Notes: a model not told the origin generated them from the letters alone. Counted from the stretch's first letter, positions 18,096-26,742 are shown. The stretch: 64,000 bases of DNA from JBBQLG01 sp964251665 (GCA_964251665.1 CAXUKO010000013.1:114071-178070), one strand, 5' to 3'. Program-made: numbers and translations.

Positions 18096-20177
18096 ATGAC
18101 TTTCAAACATATTTTTCTTAGTGCGTCGCTTATTAGCCTCTCTCTGACAGGCAGCAACGCGCAGATGGTCGACCGGAGCAAACTACCTGCCGATGCTCCG
18201 GCCCCTCAAATCAAGATTGGTAAACCCGTTACCTTCTCCCTGCCAAATGGCCTGAAGGTATTCGTGGTGGAAAACCACAAACTGCCCCGCGTGGCGTTTA
18301 ACCTCGTTCTCGACCGCGAACCCATTCTGGAAGGCGACAAGGCGGGTTATGTAGATATCGCCGGGCAACTGATGCGCTCGGGTACGAAAACCCGTACTAA
18401 AGAGCAACTGGACGAAGAAGTCGACTTTATTGGCGCGGCTCTCAGCACCTCACCAACCGGCGCGTATGGGCTGGCCCTGACCAAGCATACGCCCAAGTTG
18501 CTCAGCCTGATGGCCGATGTGATCCTGAACCCCAGTTTCCCGCAGGCGGAACTGGACAAGATCAAAAAGCAAACCAAGTCGGGGCTGGCATCGCAGAAAG
18601 ACAATCCCAACTCTATTGTCAGTAAAGTGTCCAGCGTAGTAATGTTCGGTAAAAACCATCCCTACGGTGAACAAAGCACCGAAGCTACGGTGGACCGCGT
18701 AACGGTAGCCGATTGCCAGAAATACTACACGACTTATTTCCGGCCCAACATCGGGTATCTGGCCGTTGTGGGCGACATAACTCCGGCCCAGGCTAAAACA
18801 ATGATTGAAAAAGCCCTTGGTGGCTGGCAGCGGGGCGATGTTCCCAAGCCAACTTATGCGGTACCCACGCCACCGGCAAAAACCAAAATCGCCATTGTGG
18901 ATCGCCCGGCGTCGGTACAGTCGGTGATCAACATTGTGTATCCGGTGCAGCTCAAGCCGTATTCGCCCGAAACTATCCTGGCCAGTGTAACCAACGACAT
19001 TCTGGGCGGGGGCGAGGCCCGGCTGTTCAACAACCTGCGCGAAAAACACGGGTTTACGTATGGTGCCTACTCCAACCTGTCGGGCGACCGGCTGGCGGGG
19101 CGTTTCCGGGCGTCGGCCAGCGTGCGTACTGCCGTTACGGATAGCGCCGTGGCTGAATTCATGAACGAACTCAAAGCCATCGGCAGTGGCCGCGTAACGG
19201 CCGACGAACTGAAACAAACCAAAAACGGCCTGTCGGGTAGCTTCGTATTTTCGCTCGAAGACCCGCAGACTATCGCCAACTTCGCCATCAACACGGCTCG
19301 GTACAGCCTGCCCGACGACTTCTTCGCAAACTACCTGAAGTCAATTGATGCCGCGACGGATGCTGATGTAGAAACCATCGCAAAGAAATTCGTTAAGCCG
19401 GAAAACGCATACATTGTGGTAGTTGGTAAAGCGTCGGAGTTTGCCGATAAGCTGAAAAAATACGGCGACATTGAGTACTACGACACCGAAGGCAACAAAG
19501 TCGAAGCGCCCACGCCGGTAGCCGCCGTACCGGTGGGGCTGACAGCTGATCAGGTGATCGACAATTACCTGAAAGCCATTGGTGGCAAAGACGCTGTATC
19601 TAAAATTGAGGACGTATCCATGACGATGTCGACCGAAATACAGGGCCGCGCGCTACAGGTCACCCGTAAGCAAAAATCGCCGAACCGCTTTTCGATGGTC
19701 ATCAATACGATGGGTATGGAAGTGATGAAACAGACCAGTGATGGTACAAAAGTAGCCGTGGGTGGTATGCAGGGCAATCAGACGCTGGAAGGCAAGGAAG
19801 CAAAGGCCAGTATCCTGACCGGCTCGTTGTTTCCGGAGCTGCATCTGGCCGAAAACGGGGTTAAGAATACATTGGCAGGCACCGAAAAAGTAGCGGGCAA
19901 AGACGCCTACAAAGTGGTGCACACGACCAGCGATGGCATCTCCTGGACTGATTTCTACGATGTAGCTACCGGCCTGAAAACGCAGATGGTTATCACGCAG
20001 AAGTCGCCCGCCGGGGATCAGGTCATTACCGTTGCGTACAGCGATTATCAGGAAACCAACGGCGTTAAATTTCCCCGGACCATGAGTCAGAGCTTAGGGC
20101 CGGTGCAGATGGCGCTGAAAGTTGATCAGATCGAGGTAAACAAAGGCCTGAAGGACTCGGATTTCTCGGCTAATTAA
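18096..20177 (+). CDS. M16 non-catalytic partner fused to an outer-membrane-lipoprotein-sorting-like domain
   Basis: This 693-residue secreted protein has a signal peptide, an M16 fold at about 30-470 in which the zinc motif is absent (VDIAGQLMRSGTKTRTKEQL stands where HxxEH would be), and R/Y-type C-terminal M16 residues retained (NNLREKHGFTYGAYS). Residues about 480-693 form a separate LolA/LppX-like domain starting at LTADQVIDNYLKAIGGKDA. That domain is clearly homologous to the whole mature protein of the next gene. The fusion is complete and in frame. It likely pairs with the catalytic M16 upstream; what the extra domain binds is unknown. Confidence 0.9.
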   Translation: MTFKHIFLSASLISLSLTGSNAQMVDRSKLPADAPAPQIKIGKPVTFSLPNGLKVFVVENHKLPRVAFNLVLDREPILEGDKAGYVDIAGQLMRSGTKTRTKEQLDEEVDFIGAALSTSPTGAYGLALTKHTPKLLSLMADVILNPSFPQAELDKIKKQTKSGLASQKDNPNSIVSKVSSVVMFGKNHPYGEQSTEATVDRVTVADCQKYYTTYFRPNIGYLAVVGDITPAQAKTMIEKALGGWQRGDVPKPTYAVPTPPAKTKIAIVDRPASVQSVINIVYPVQLKPYSPETILASVTNDILGGGEARLFNNLREKHGFTYGAYSNLSGDRLAGRFRASASVRTAVTDSAVAEFMNELKAIGSGRVTADELKQTKNGLSGSFVFSLEDPQTIANFAINTARYSLPDDFFANYLKSIDAATDADVETIAKKFVKPENAYIVVVGKASEFADKLKKYGDIEYYDTEGNKVEAPTPVAAVPVGLTADQVIDNYLKAIGGKDAVSKIEDVSMTMSTEIQGRALQVTRKQKSPNRFSMVINTMGMEVMKQTSDGTKVAVGGMQGNQTLEGKEAKASILTGSLFPELHLAENGVKNTLAGTEKVAGKDAYKVVHTTSDGISWTDFYDVATGLKTQMVITQKSPAGDQVITVAYSDYQETNGVKFPRTMSQSLGPVQMALKVDQIEVNKGLKDSDFSAN

Positions 20178-20199
20178 GCAGGCTGTCCCTTTACAGATG

Positions 20200-20230
20200 A
20201 ACGCCGGGCTCAAGGGTCCGGCGTTTGTTG
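20200..20230 (+). terminator. Weak terminator after M16 fusion gene
   Basis: AACGCCGG (20200-20207) and CCGGCGTT (20218-20225) form a stem followed by a short T-rich tail. The preceding ACAGATG is shared with the terminator of the next gene, forming a 15-nt direct repeat. Confidence 0.6.
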
Positions 20231-20301
20231 TTAGGCGTTGCGCGGTATCAGGTTAAAATCCGGTGTACATCCTATACCCATTAAACGTTTCGACAGGGGG
20301 T

Positions 20302-20332
20302 TTGTCTAACCCTCCGAGATCACTTACTTTTG
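20302..20332 (+). promoter_or_regulatory. Bacteroidota-type promoter of the free LolA-like gene
   Basis: TTG (20302-20304), a 20-nt spacer and TACTTTTG (20325-20332) match the -33/-7 consensus exactly. ATG is 24 nt downstream. Confidence 0.75.
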
Positions 20333-20355
20333 AGTCGTCCCTAAGCACACAAACC

Positions 20356-21057
20356 ATGAAAAAATTCGTAATGACCCTTCTGATCGGCTCGACGCTCTGG
20401 CTTCAGGCCACGGCGCAAACGGCCGCGCCAACCACCGCTCAGCAGGTTTTCGATACCTACGTAGCGGCCATCGGCGGTAAAGATGCCCTGATGAAGGTAA
20501 CCGACCTGACCACCAGTATGTCGGCCGATATGGGCGGTAACGCCATGATTATGACCCGGAAACAGAAGTTGCCCAACAAGTTTGCTATGTCGGGAAATAT
20601 GATGGGGATGGAAGTATTCAAGCAGGTCAGTGACGGCTCTAAAATCATGATGAGCGGCCGCAACGGGGATGCCCGTACGATTGACGGCCCGGCGGCTCAG
20701 CAGATGATTGCTGCTAATACGCTTTTCCCTGAGTTACATTATGCCGATTATGGTGTGAAAAGTGAGTTGGCCGGCACAGAAAAAGTAAACGGTAAAGACG
20801 CCTACAAGGTCGTAAATACACTCGGCGAGAACAGCTGGACCGACTTTTATGACGTGGCTTCGGGCCTGAAAGTGCAGTTGATTTCAAAAACGCTCCAGGG
20901 TACTCAAACCGCTGGCTACAGTGATTACAAAGCAGTAAATGGCATTAAATTTCCCATGACCATTACACAGCAGTCGCCACGCGGACCGATGACGCTGAGT
21001 GTGGATGACGTAAAAATGAACAAGAGCCTGAAAGACTCGGATTTCACCGTGAAATAA
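20356..21057 (+). CDS. Secreted LolA-like protein, paralog of the upstream C-terminal domain
   Basis: The 233-residue product has a signal peptide (MKKFVMTLLIGSTLWLQATA) and a single domain that follows the last 210 residues of the preceding M16 fusion almost segment by segment: YVAAIGGKDALMKV, MMGMEVFKQVSDGSK, LFPELHYADYGVKSELAGTEK, SWTDFYDVASGLK, MNKSLKDSDFTVK. LolA-like folds bind lipid acyl chains, so a lipid-binding periplasmic role is a reasonable guess only. ATG at 20356 is set by the signal peptide and by the promoter ending at 20332. Confidence 0.87.
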   Translation: MKKFVMTLLIGSTLWLQATAQTAAPTTAQQVFDTYVAAIGGKDALMKVTDLTTSMSADMGGNAMIMTRKQKLPNKFAMSGNMMGMEVFKQVSDGSKIMMSGRNGDARTIDGPAAQQMIAANTLFPELHYADYGVKSELAGTEKVNGKDAYKVVNTLGENSWTDFYDVASGLKVQLISKTLQGTQTAGYSDYKAVNGIKFPMTITQQSPRGPMTLSVDDVKMNKSLKDSDFTVK

Positions 21058-21079
21058 TCTGGTCAGCTACTACACAGAT

Positions 21080-21112
21080 GAACGCCGGACTTCACCGTTC
21101 GGCGTTCGTTTT
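21080..21112 (+). terminator. Terminator after free LolA-like gene
   Basis: GAACGCCGGAC (21080-21090) and GTTCGGCGTTC (21097-21107) pair with one mismatch, followed by a T-run. It resembles the terminator at 20200. Confidence 0.7.
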
Positions 21113-21174
21113 GGGCGATGCTTGTAGACAATTCAGTACTACCCGGCGTTTATCTATTAAAACATAACAACCGA

Positions 21175-21792
21175 ATGAAAAAACTAATCATACTGGCTGT
21201 ACTTGCCTTACCGCTGCTCCTGTGGCAGTGTGGTGTTAGCCGCCAGATTTCAGAAGCCAAAGCACTGGGTCAGTGTCAGTATAACCTCGTGTCGGCAGAC
21301 AGCGTTTCCCTGTCGGGTTACGACATCCGCGAATTCCGGTCTATGACCGACATTAACCCCATTAAATACCCCCGTATTGCCACCGGTTTGCTCACGCGCA
21401 ACGTACCCCTTAACGCACGTATCAACCTTGAGATCACGAATCCGACCAACAAAAATGCGGCTATCAACCAGCTCGAATACCGGGTTCTGCTCGCCGGTCA
21501 GGAGTTGGCTACCGGATTCATTAATCAGCGCATCGCGGTATCGGCTGGGGGGGGCAAAACCCGCGTTCCGATTCGTCTGAACACGAATGCGTACCAATTG
21601 GTAACGGATGCCAAAACGCGCGATGCTTTCACGCAGCTGGTGCAGAACCTGTCAGGCAGCGCCAATACTCAACCGTCGAAGCTGACCATCAAAATCAAAC
21701 CGACTCTCGATATAGGCAATAAAGCCATAAACTACCCCGGCTACATCACTATCGATAAAGACGTAACGAACAAGATTCTGTTGGGACAATAG
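21175..21792 (+). CDS. Lipoprotein with LEA14-like beta domain
   Basis: The 205-residue product has a lipobox (LWQC, Cys19) and no close enzyme motif. The core INLEITNPTNKNAAINQLEYRV with LLAGQELATGFINQRIAVSA is the pattern of LEA-type-2 (LEA14-like) immunoglobulin-fold domains, in which a conserved N-P pair follows a beta strand. The assignment to that fold is moderate. It sits alone before a large hairpin terminator. Confidence 0.75.
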   Translation: MKKLIILAVLALPLLLWQCGVSRQISEAKALGQCQYNLVSADSVSLSGYDIREFRSMTDINPIKYPRIATGLLTRNVPLNARINLEITNPTNKNAAINQLEYRVLLAGQELATGFINQRIAVSAGGGKTRVPIRLNTNAYQLVTDAKTRDAFTQLVQNLSGSANTQPSKLTIKIKPTLDIGNKAINYPGYITIDKDVTNKILLGQ

Positions 21793-21808
21793 AGATTTGT
21801 GAGATAAG

Positions 21809-21858
21809 AAACAGCTCGGCCCGGCTTATGCGAAATGCATAGGCCGGGCCGAGCTGTT
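21809..21858. terminator. Long hairpin between convergent genes
   Basis: The stem is about 22 bp with one mismatch (AAACAGCTCGGCCCGGC and its complement, continuing through TATGC/GCATA) around a 5-nt loop, ending in TTTT on the plus strand. It lies between the LEA-like lipoprotein gene and the convergent DUF5615 gene, so it probably terminates both. Confidence 0.8.
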
Positions 21859-21867
21859 TTGTAGGAT

Positions 21868-22212
21868 TTAACCCAAATTAGGCCGCTGAACACGTAGCAG
21901 TTGGCCTGATGTAGACTGATTTGCTGACAGGCAATTATGGACACGTTCAGCAAGAGCACTGAAGTCCGCATCGGATGTTGCAATTACGATACCGGAATGA
22001 TCACTATTTTGCTGATGCAGTTTGATGAAATCTTTGCGGTTTAACGTTAGTAAGCAACGGTTGAGTCTAATAGCCGTTGCCAGCACTTCATCGTCCGGTA
22101 TTGCCTGCGAAGCCATGTCCAGTTGCTGAAGTGTAAGCACGTCATGGCCTAATTGGCGTAAATAGTTAATCGTTGGCAGTGGAAAATTCTCGTCGGCTAC
22201 TAATAACGCCAT
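21868..22212 (-). CDS. DUF5615 PIN-like toxin-type protein
   Basis: This 114-residue protein opens with LLVADENFP, the DENF/P motif with which DUF5615 PIN-like proteins begin, and continues with GHDVLTLQQ, DDEVLATAIRLNRCLLTLNRKDF and H-x-GIVIAT. The acidic residues (Asp/Glu at the opening, DD near 41, D near 61) could form a PIN-type metal site. Its start follows the stop of the upstream DUF433 gene by 2 nt, the usual order for this pairing (antitoxin first). RNase toxin activity is inferred from family and context. Confidence 0.85.
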   Translation of the reverse strand: MALLVADENFPLPTINYLRQLGHDVLTLQQLDMASQAIPDDEVLATAIRLNRCLLTLNRKDFIKLHQQNSDHSGIVIATSDADFSALAERVHNCLSANQSTSGQLLRVQRPNLG

Positions 22213-22214
22213 AG

Positions 22215-22544
22215 CTACAAATCGTTGTCAGCTATAGACTGATTGATCTCGTCACTGTGTGTTCGCACATACGCCCAAGCATTGGCCAAATCGCCGGCAC
22301 GAAGTGATGGATAGGCCTGTAATAAATTGGCTTCGGTCGTACCCAGCCGTCGGGCCTCCTCCAAAAGCCAGACTGGTATGCGTGTCCGCACAATACAGGC
22401 GGCTCCGTCTGCTACACCCGGATTACTTTCGACACCGGGGAATGTATCACCCAAGTCCTGTACAATCCACTGCAACAACTGTGCTTTTTCAGCGCGGGTC
22501 ATGCGACTTAATAGTCTCTCGGTTTCTTCAACAGCAGTGCTCAT
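22215..22544 (-). CDS. DUF433 antitoxin-like protein
   Basis: The 109-residue protein ends in a DUF433 domain: PGVADGAACIVRTRIPVWLLEEARRLG and LLQAYPSLRAGDLANAWAYVRTH, a small winged-helix-like fold that often precedes DUF5615 proteins as putative antitoxin. The first 45 residues are helical and charged (MSTAVEETERLLSRMTRAEK). ATG at 22544 is chosen; a GTG eight codons upstream would overlap the nuoH stop. The stop is 2 nt before the DUF5615 start, indicating translational coupling. Confidence 0.83.
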   Translation of the reverse strand: MSTAVEETERLLSRMTRAEKAQLLQWIVQDLGDTFPGVESNPGVADGAACIVRTRIPVWLLEEARRLGTTEANLLQAYPSLRAGDLANAWAYVRTHSDEINQSIADNDL

Positions 22545-22564
22545 ACGGGTAAAGTTAAGCAAAA

Positions 22565-23650
22565 TCACCCCACCATCAGCAGTCGCCAGATACCTGAAAT
22601 GAGCAGCAGGATAAGCCCGGCGGGCGTGAGCACTTTCCAGCAGAGAAACATTAACTGATCAACGCGAAGGCGCGGAAACGTCCAGCGTACCCACATCTGC
22701 ACCAGTACGGCCAGAAACGCTTTCGACAACAGCCAGAACATGCCGGTGAGGTTGCCCCAGAGCGTACCAGGTTCGCCACTTGTCCAGTCGGCAAGGCGGA
22801 CAGGGCCGATGTTGGGCAGGGGCGTGTTCCAGCTACCCAGAAACAGCACTGCCCCTAAGATCGAGACCAACAGCATCATGGTGTACTCGGAGAGGTAAAG
22901 CAGGGCAAACCGCATCCCGGAATATTCGGTGTGGAACCCACCCACCAGTTCCGATTCGCCTTCGGGTAAATCGAACGGAGCGCGGTTGGATTCCGCCAGG
23001 GTACAAATGAAGAAGATGACGTAAGCAATGAACAAAAACGGATTTCGCAGGATGTTCCAGCTAAAAATGCCGCCCCAACCGGTCACGTCGATACCGGTTG
23101 CTTTCAGCCCGAACAGGTAGTTCGTTTCGAAGGTATAAATGCCCTGCTGGAAGCTGATTTCCTGCAAATTGAGCGTCTGGCAAATCATCACAACGCACAA
23201 AATTGTCAGGCCCAGCGGGATTTCGTAGGAGACGATCTGCGCTACCGAGCGCATCGCCCCGAACAGCGCGTATTTATTATTTGAACCCCAGCCCGCCATC
23301 AGGATACCGACGACATCGAACGAGACAATAGCGAGCAGGTAAAACACACCCACTGCCGAAGCGGAGCCCTGCAAATCGGGCCCGAGTGGTAATACGGCAA
23401 AGCCTGCAAAGATGGACGCAAAAATGATGGGTGGCGCCAGCAGAAACAGCCTCCGGTCAGCCGCAGCGGGGACAATATCCTCTTTCTGTAATAGCTTCAG
23501 CAAATCGGCGAAGAGTTGCAGCAAGCCCCACTTGCCTACCTCCATCGGCCCCAGTCGATCCTGGATGAACGCCGAAATCTTGCGCTCGGTGTATACCCCC
23601 ACCACAATGAAGCCGGGAGCAATCGCCAGGAAGAGGAAGAGAGGGAGCAT
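22565..23650 (-). CDS. nuoH: NADH-quinone oxidoreductase subunit H (NuoH)
   Basis: The 361-residue integral membrane protein is the Complex I subunit H (ND1), part of the quinone site and of the first proton channel. The hallmark ESNRAPFDLPEGESELVGGF is present near residue 225, along with GPMEVGKWGLLQLFADLLKL near 35 and GWGSNNKYALFGAMRSVAQI near 120. Membrane segments and length are normal. It is unusual that no other nuo gene lies next to it: asnS is upstream and a toxin-antitoxin-like pair downstream. It could be a displaced single copy or a second copy. Confidence 0.95.
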   Translation of the reverse strand: MLPLFLFLAIAPGFIVVGVYTERKISAFIQDRLGPMEVGKWGLLQLFADLLKLLQKEDIVPAAADRRLFLLAPPIIFASIFAGFAVLPLGPDLQGSASAVGVFYLLAIVSFDVVGILMAGWGSNNKYALFGAMRSVAQIVSYEIPLGLTILCVVMICQTLNLQEISFQQGIYTFETNYLFGLKATGIDVTGWGGIFSWNILRNPFLFIAYVIFFICTLAESNRAPFDLPEGESELVGGFHTEYSGMRFALLYLSEYTMMLLVSILGAVLFLGSWNTPLPNIGPVRLADWTSGEPGTLWGNLTGMFWLLSKAFLAVLVQMWVRWTFPRLRVDQLMFLCWKVLTPAGLILLLISGIWRLLMVG

Positions 23651-23660
23651 ATGTGGTTGA

Positions 23661-23753
23661 CCTAACCCCTCTCCTTAAAATAAGGACAGGGGGAGCAGGC
23701 TCGGTATTGCTCCCCTCTCCTTATTTCAAGGAGAGGGGCTGGGGGTGAGGTAA
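23661..23753. repeat. Interspersed palindromic repeat, copy A
   Basis: This sequence contains GCTCCCCTCTCC, a short loop and GGAGAGGGGC followed by GGGGGTGAGG-TAAC, and a second partial palindrome. The same elements recur at 27997-28120. It fills the asnS-nuoH spacer. Confidence 0.8.
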
Positions 23754-25223
23754 CTAAAATTCTGCCTGTTTTGGGGCGCGTGGGAATGGAATCACGTCGC
23801 GAATGTTGCCCATACCCGTTACGAATAGGACCAACCGCTCGAAACCCAGGCCAAAACCGGCGTGAGGTGCTGATCCAAATCGGCGCGTGTCCAGATACCA
23901 CCAGATGGCTTCGGGGTCGATGCCCACTTCGGTCATGCGGGCGGTGAGTTTGTCGAGATCGTCTTCGCGCTGTGAGCCGCCGATGATTTCGCCGATGCCG
24001 GGAAACAGGACGTCCATAGCCCGAACCGTTGGGCCAAATACCTCGCCACGGGCGTTAGTAGCCGGTGCGTCGTCCTGCTTCATATAGAACGCTTTGATCT
24101 CGCGGGGATAGTTGGTCAGGATAACGGGTTTCTTGAAATGCTTCTCCACCAGGTACCGCTCGTGCTCCGATTGCAGATCAACACCCCACTTCACTTCGTA
24201 TTGAAACTGGCCTTTTTTAGCGGGCTTCGAGTTCATCAGAATCTCGACGGCGTCGGTATAGGTCAGCCGCTCGAACTCGTTACTGATGACCGATTGAAGC
24301 TTTTCGATGAGGCTCATCTCGCTCTGCTCTTCTTTCTTCTTTGTCTTTTCTTCCTCTTTCAGGCGGTTGTCCAGGAAAGCCAGATCGTCGGCGCAGTGTT
24401 GCAGGGCGTAGCGTATAACGGTTTTCAGGAAATCTTCGGCCAGCTTCATGTTGTCGGCCAACTCGTAAAAGGCCATTTCCGGCTCAATCATCCAGAACTC
24501 AGCCAGGTGGCGCGTGGTGTTGGAATTCTCGGCGCGGAAGGTAGGCCCGAAGGTATAAATCTTTCCCAAGGCCAGTGCACCGAGTTCGCCTTCCAACTGC
24601 CCTGACACAGTCAGGTTAGTCTCGCGACCGAAGAAGTCCTGACTGTAGTCGATTTTACCGTCTTCGGTTTTGGGCGGATTGTAGGGGTCCAGCGTCGATA
24701 CGCGGAACATTTCGCCCGCTCCCTCAGCATCAGAGGCCGTGATGATAGGCGTGTTGAGGTAGAAAAAGCCGTTGTCGTTAAAGTACTGATGCACCGCAAA
24801 CGCCAATGCATGCCGGATGCGCAAAATGGCGCTGAAGGTATTCGTACGCGGACGCAGGTGGGCAATTTCCCGCAGAAACTCCAGCGAATGCCGCTTAGGC
24901 TGCAACGGATATTTCTCCGGATCGGCCACTCCGTAGATATGGACACTCGTAATCTTTACTTCTACCGCCTGCCCCGATCCCATCGACTCGACCAGCGTAC
25001 CATTGATGGCGACGCAGGCACCGGTGTTGATGAGTTTCAGCGTTTCGTCGGGCAGTTGACCTGCTTCGGCGACGGCCTGAATGTTATTGATGGTTGAACC
25101 GTCGTTCAGGGCAATGAAGACAGCGTTCTTACTTTCGCGTTTGGTACGAACCCAGCCTTTAACCAATACAGGCCGGTCGGATGGGTGAAGTTGAAGCAGT
25201 TGCTTAATTGGTAAATAAGGCAT
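23754..25223 (-). CDS. asnS: Asparagine--tRNA ligase
   Basis: The 489-residue class II synthetase charges tRNA-Asn. The OB-fold anticodon-binding domain spans about 1-120 (VLVKGWVRTKRESKNAVFIALND). Catalytic-core motifs follow: motif 2 FGPTFRAENSNTTRHLAEFWMIEPE near 225-250 and motif 3 GFGLGFERLVLFVTG near the C-terminus. A charged Lys/Glu-rich insertion is present near 295-312, a known feature of bacterial AsnRS. A TACCTTTG -7 element precedes it. Asparaginyl rather than aspartyl identity is based on overall pattern and is firm. Confidence 0.95.
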   Translation of the reverse strand: MPYLPIKQLLQLHPSDRPVLVKGWVRTKRESKNAVFIALNDGSTINNIQAVAEAGQLPDETLKLINTGACVAINGTLVESMGSGQAVEVKITSVHIYGVADPEKYPLQPKRHSLEFLREIAHLRPRTNTFSAILRIRHALAFAVHQYFNDNGFFYLNTPIITASDAEGAGEMFRVSTLDPYNPPKTEDGKIDYSQDFFGRETNLTVSGQLEGELGALALGKIYTFGPTFRAENSNTTRHLAEFWMIEPEMAFYELADNMKLAEDFLKTVIRYALQHCADDLAFLDNRLKEEEKTKKKEEQSEMSLIEKLQSVISNEFERLTYTDAVEILMNSKPAKKGQFQYEVKWGVDLQSEHERYLVEKHFKKPVILTNYPREIKAFYMKQDDAPATNARGEVFGPTVRAMDVLFPGIGEIIGGSQREDDLDKLTARMTEVGIDPEAIWWYLDTRRFGSAPHAGFGLGFERLVLFVTGMGNIRDVIPFPRAPKQAEF

Positions 25224-25246
25224 GAATTACGGGCTGTTTCGGAGGG

Positions 25247-25254
25247 CAAAGGTA
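25247..25254 (-). promoter_or_regulatory. -7 element of asnS promoter
   Basis: TACCTTTG on the minus strand, 24 nt before the asnS ATG, matches TAnnTTTG. Confidence 0.55.
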
Positions 25255-25421
25255 CACCATGATTCTTAAAGGATTCAGGGGATTAGTTAGGATTAACCTT
25301 TGCCAGACCTACGGGTTAAATTGCCAACTGCTGGCCAGTTAATAGATTTTCGTAGCCAGACCGGACTAACCTGAGTTAGGTACCCTGACTACTTATTCCA
25401 TCAATCAAAACACTCAATACA

Positions 25422-25598
25422 ATGACTCCTAAAAGCATTATGGGTATGATTCTGACGCTCGCCGGTTTAATCGGGCTCATTTACGGCGGCATAGATTTCA
25501 CCAAAGGTGGCGTTTCACAGGCTTCGTTTGTGTACGTAATCCTGGGCGGCATTTTCTTTTTTGCCGGTATTGGCCTCATTCGCAGCACCAACGCCTGA
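25422..25598 (+). CDS. 58-residue two-helix membrane protein
   Basis: A short gene read directly from the sequence. The product starts MTPKSIMGMILTLAGLIGLI, then YGGIDFTKGGVSQ, then a second hydrophobic helix ending FFFAGIGLIRSTNA. Two transmembrane helices with a short polar hairpin between them are evident. Small Bacteroidota membrane proteins of this kind exist but have no function that I know. A 20-bp palindrome follows the stop. Similar codon use to neighbouring genes and clean flanking signals support it as real. Confidence 0.7.
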   Translation: MTPKSIMGMILTLAGLIGLIYGGIDFTKGGVSQASFVYVILGGIFFFAGIGLIRSTNA

Positions 25599-25618
25599 TC
25601 AGGTTTAATCTTCCAATA

Positions 25619-25660
25619 CCTTCCACCAGCCCGGCAATGAATTGCCGGGCTGGTGGAAGG
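25619..25660. terminator. Near loop-free palindrome between convergent genes
   Basis: Perfect 20-bp arms (25619-25638 and 25641-25660, CCTTCCACCAGCCCGGCAAT) are separated by only 2 nt. It lies between the stops of the small membrane protein and the nucleotidyltransferase, so it is probably a bidirectional terminator, though without T-runs. Confidence 0.7.
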
Positions 25661-25669
25661 GTAGTACAC

Positions 25670-26569
25670 CTACCATAACTTATCGGGATATTTACCCTCG
25701 TCGTGCAGACGTTTGAAATCGGCTGTTACCGTTGGTTTATCCTCCGGGTACGTTACGCCAAACCACTCCGAGCGGCTCTGAAACACCTTGCAATGCCCCA
25801 TGTTGTGCTGAATCAGGTGCGTCATGATTGTCGGGATGTAAAACTCCGCCTTGGGACTGTCAAAATTGGCGCGGGCATAGATCTCAAACTGCGACTGTAA
25901 TTCCGGAAACACTGTGGGTTTAAAGCCCCAGAAGTTCATCGACACCGGGGTGTCACCAGCCAGCGTCGTTAACCCATCGGCTTCTTCAAACACAATGGTT
26001 CCGTCTGCCTTCCGGTAAATCTTGGTCCGCTCAATCACCGACGCCAGATTCCCATTTGTGTCCAACCGGCAGACGCCCCGCGACACCGATCCGTTCTCCG
26101 ATAGTGTGTTCTGTACTTCATAGCTGACCATGGCGTGCAGTTGGTTATCCTGATCCGTTTTCAGGAAATGCCCCATCAGTTCAAACGCTTCCTGTCCGTA
26201 AAAATCGTCGGCGTTAATCACGGCAAATGGTGTATGCGTATGCTCTTTGGCGCAGAGCATGGCATGCGCAGTGCCCCAGGGTTTGGTACGCGGTACGGTG
26301 CCCAGTTCTGCGGGTACGTACGATTGCAGGGATTGAATAGCAAAATCGAAATTGATCTTGCCGGTTAGTTTGGGGGCAAAAATTTCCTCGAAATCATGTC
26401 GCAGTTCTTCGCGGATGATGAATACCACTTTGCCAAAACCGGCCCGGATAGCGTCGAAGAGGGAATAGTCGATGATGGTTTCGCCGTTCGGTCCGAAGTG
26501 GTCAAGTTGCTTGATACCACCGTAGCGGCTGCCCATACCGGCGGCCAGAATAAGAAGGGTAGGTTGCAT
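25670..26569 (-). CDS. Sugar-phosphate nucleotidyltransferase family protein
   Basis: The 299-residue protein starts with LLILAAGMGSRYGGIKQLDHFGP, the nucleotide-binding G-x-G-x-R loop of the sugar nucleotidyltransferase fold (GT-A like), and has INADDFYG near 115, the metal-binding Asp region. A likely product is an NDP-sugar, but the sugar and base cannot be told; the gene has no sugar-pathway neighbours. ATG at 26569 is chosen; the upstream in-frame codons lack conservation. A TACCTTTG -7 element lies about 80 nt upstream. Confidence 0.85.
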   Translation of the reverse strand: MQPTLLILAAGMGSRYGGIKQLDHFGPNGETIIDYSLFDAIRAGFGKVVFIIREELRHDFEEIFAPKLTGKINFDFAIQSLQSYVPAELGTVPRTKPWGTAHAMLCAKEHTHTPFAVINADDFYGQEAFELMGHFLKTDQDNQLHAMVSYEVQNTLSENGSVSRGVCRLDTNGNLASVIERTKIYRKADGTIVFEEADGLTTLAGDTPVSMNFWGFKPTVFPELQSQFEIYARANFDSPKAEFYIPTIMTHLIQHNMGHCKVFQSRSEWFGVTYPEDKPTVTADFKRLHDEGKYPDKLW

Positions 26570-26646
26570 TTGTGTGCGTTTAAAAGGTCTGGTTTTTGTC
26601 ATGCCGATTCAGGGTGAGTCGGTAACGTGACTAAACAACCGATTAT

Positions 26647-26654
26647 CAAAGGTA
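26647..26654 (-). promoter_or_regulatory. -7 element upstream of nucleotidyltransferase
   Basis: TACCTTTG on the minus strand matches TAnnTTTG, about 78 nt upstream of the start. No clear -33 TTG. Confidence 0.4.
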
Positions 26655-26742
26655 CAGAAAAGCCCTTTTTTCGCTTCATTAAACAGGCCCGGTAGCTCGT
26701 TAATCCATTCGATCAATGTTTAAGAAAAATTAATCTCAGGAT

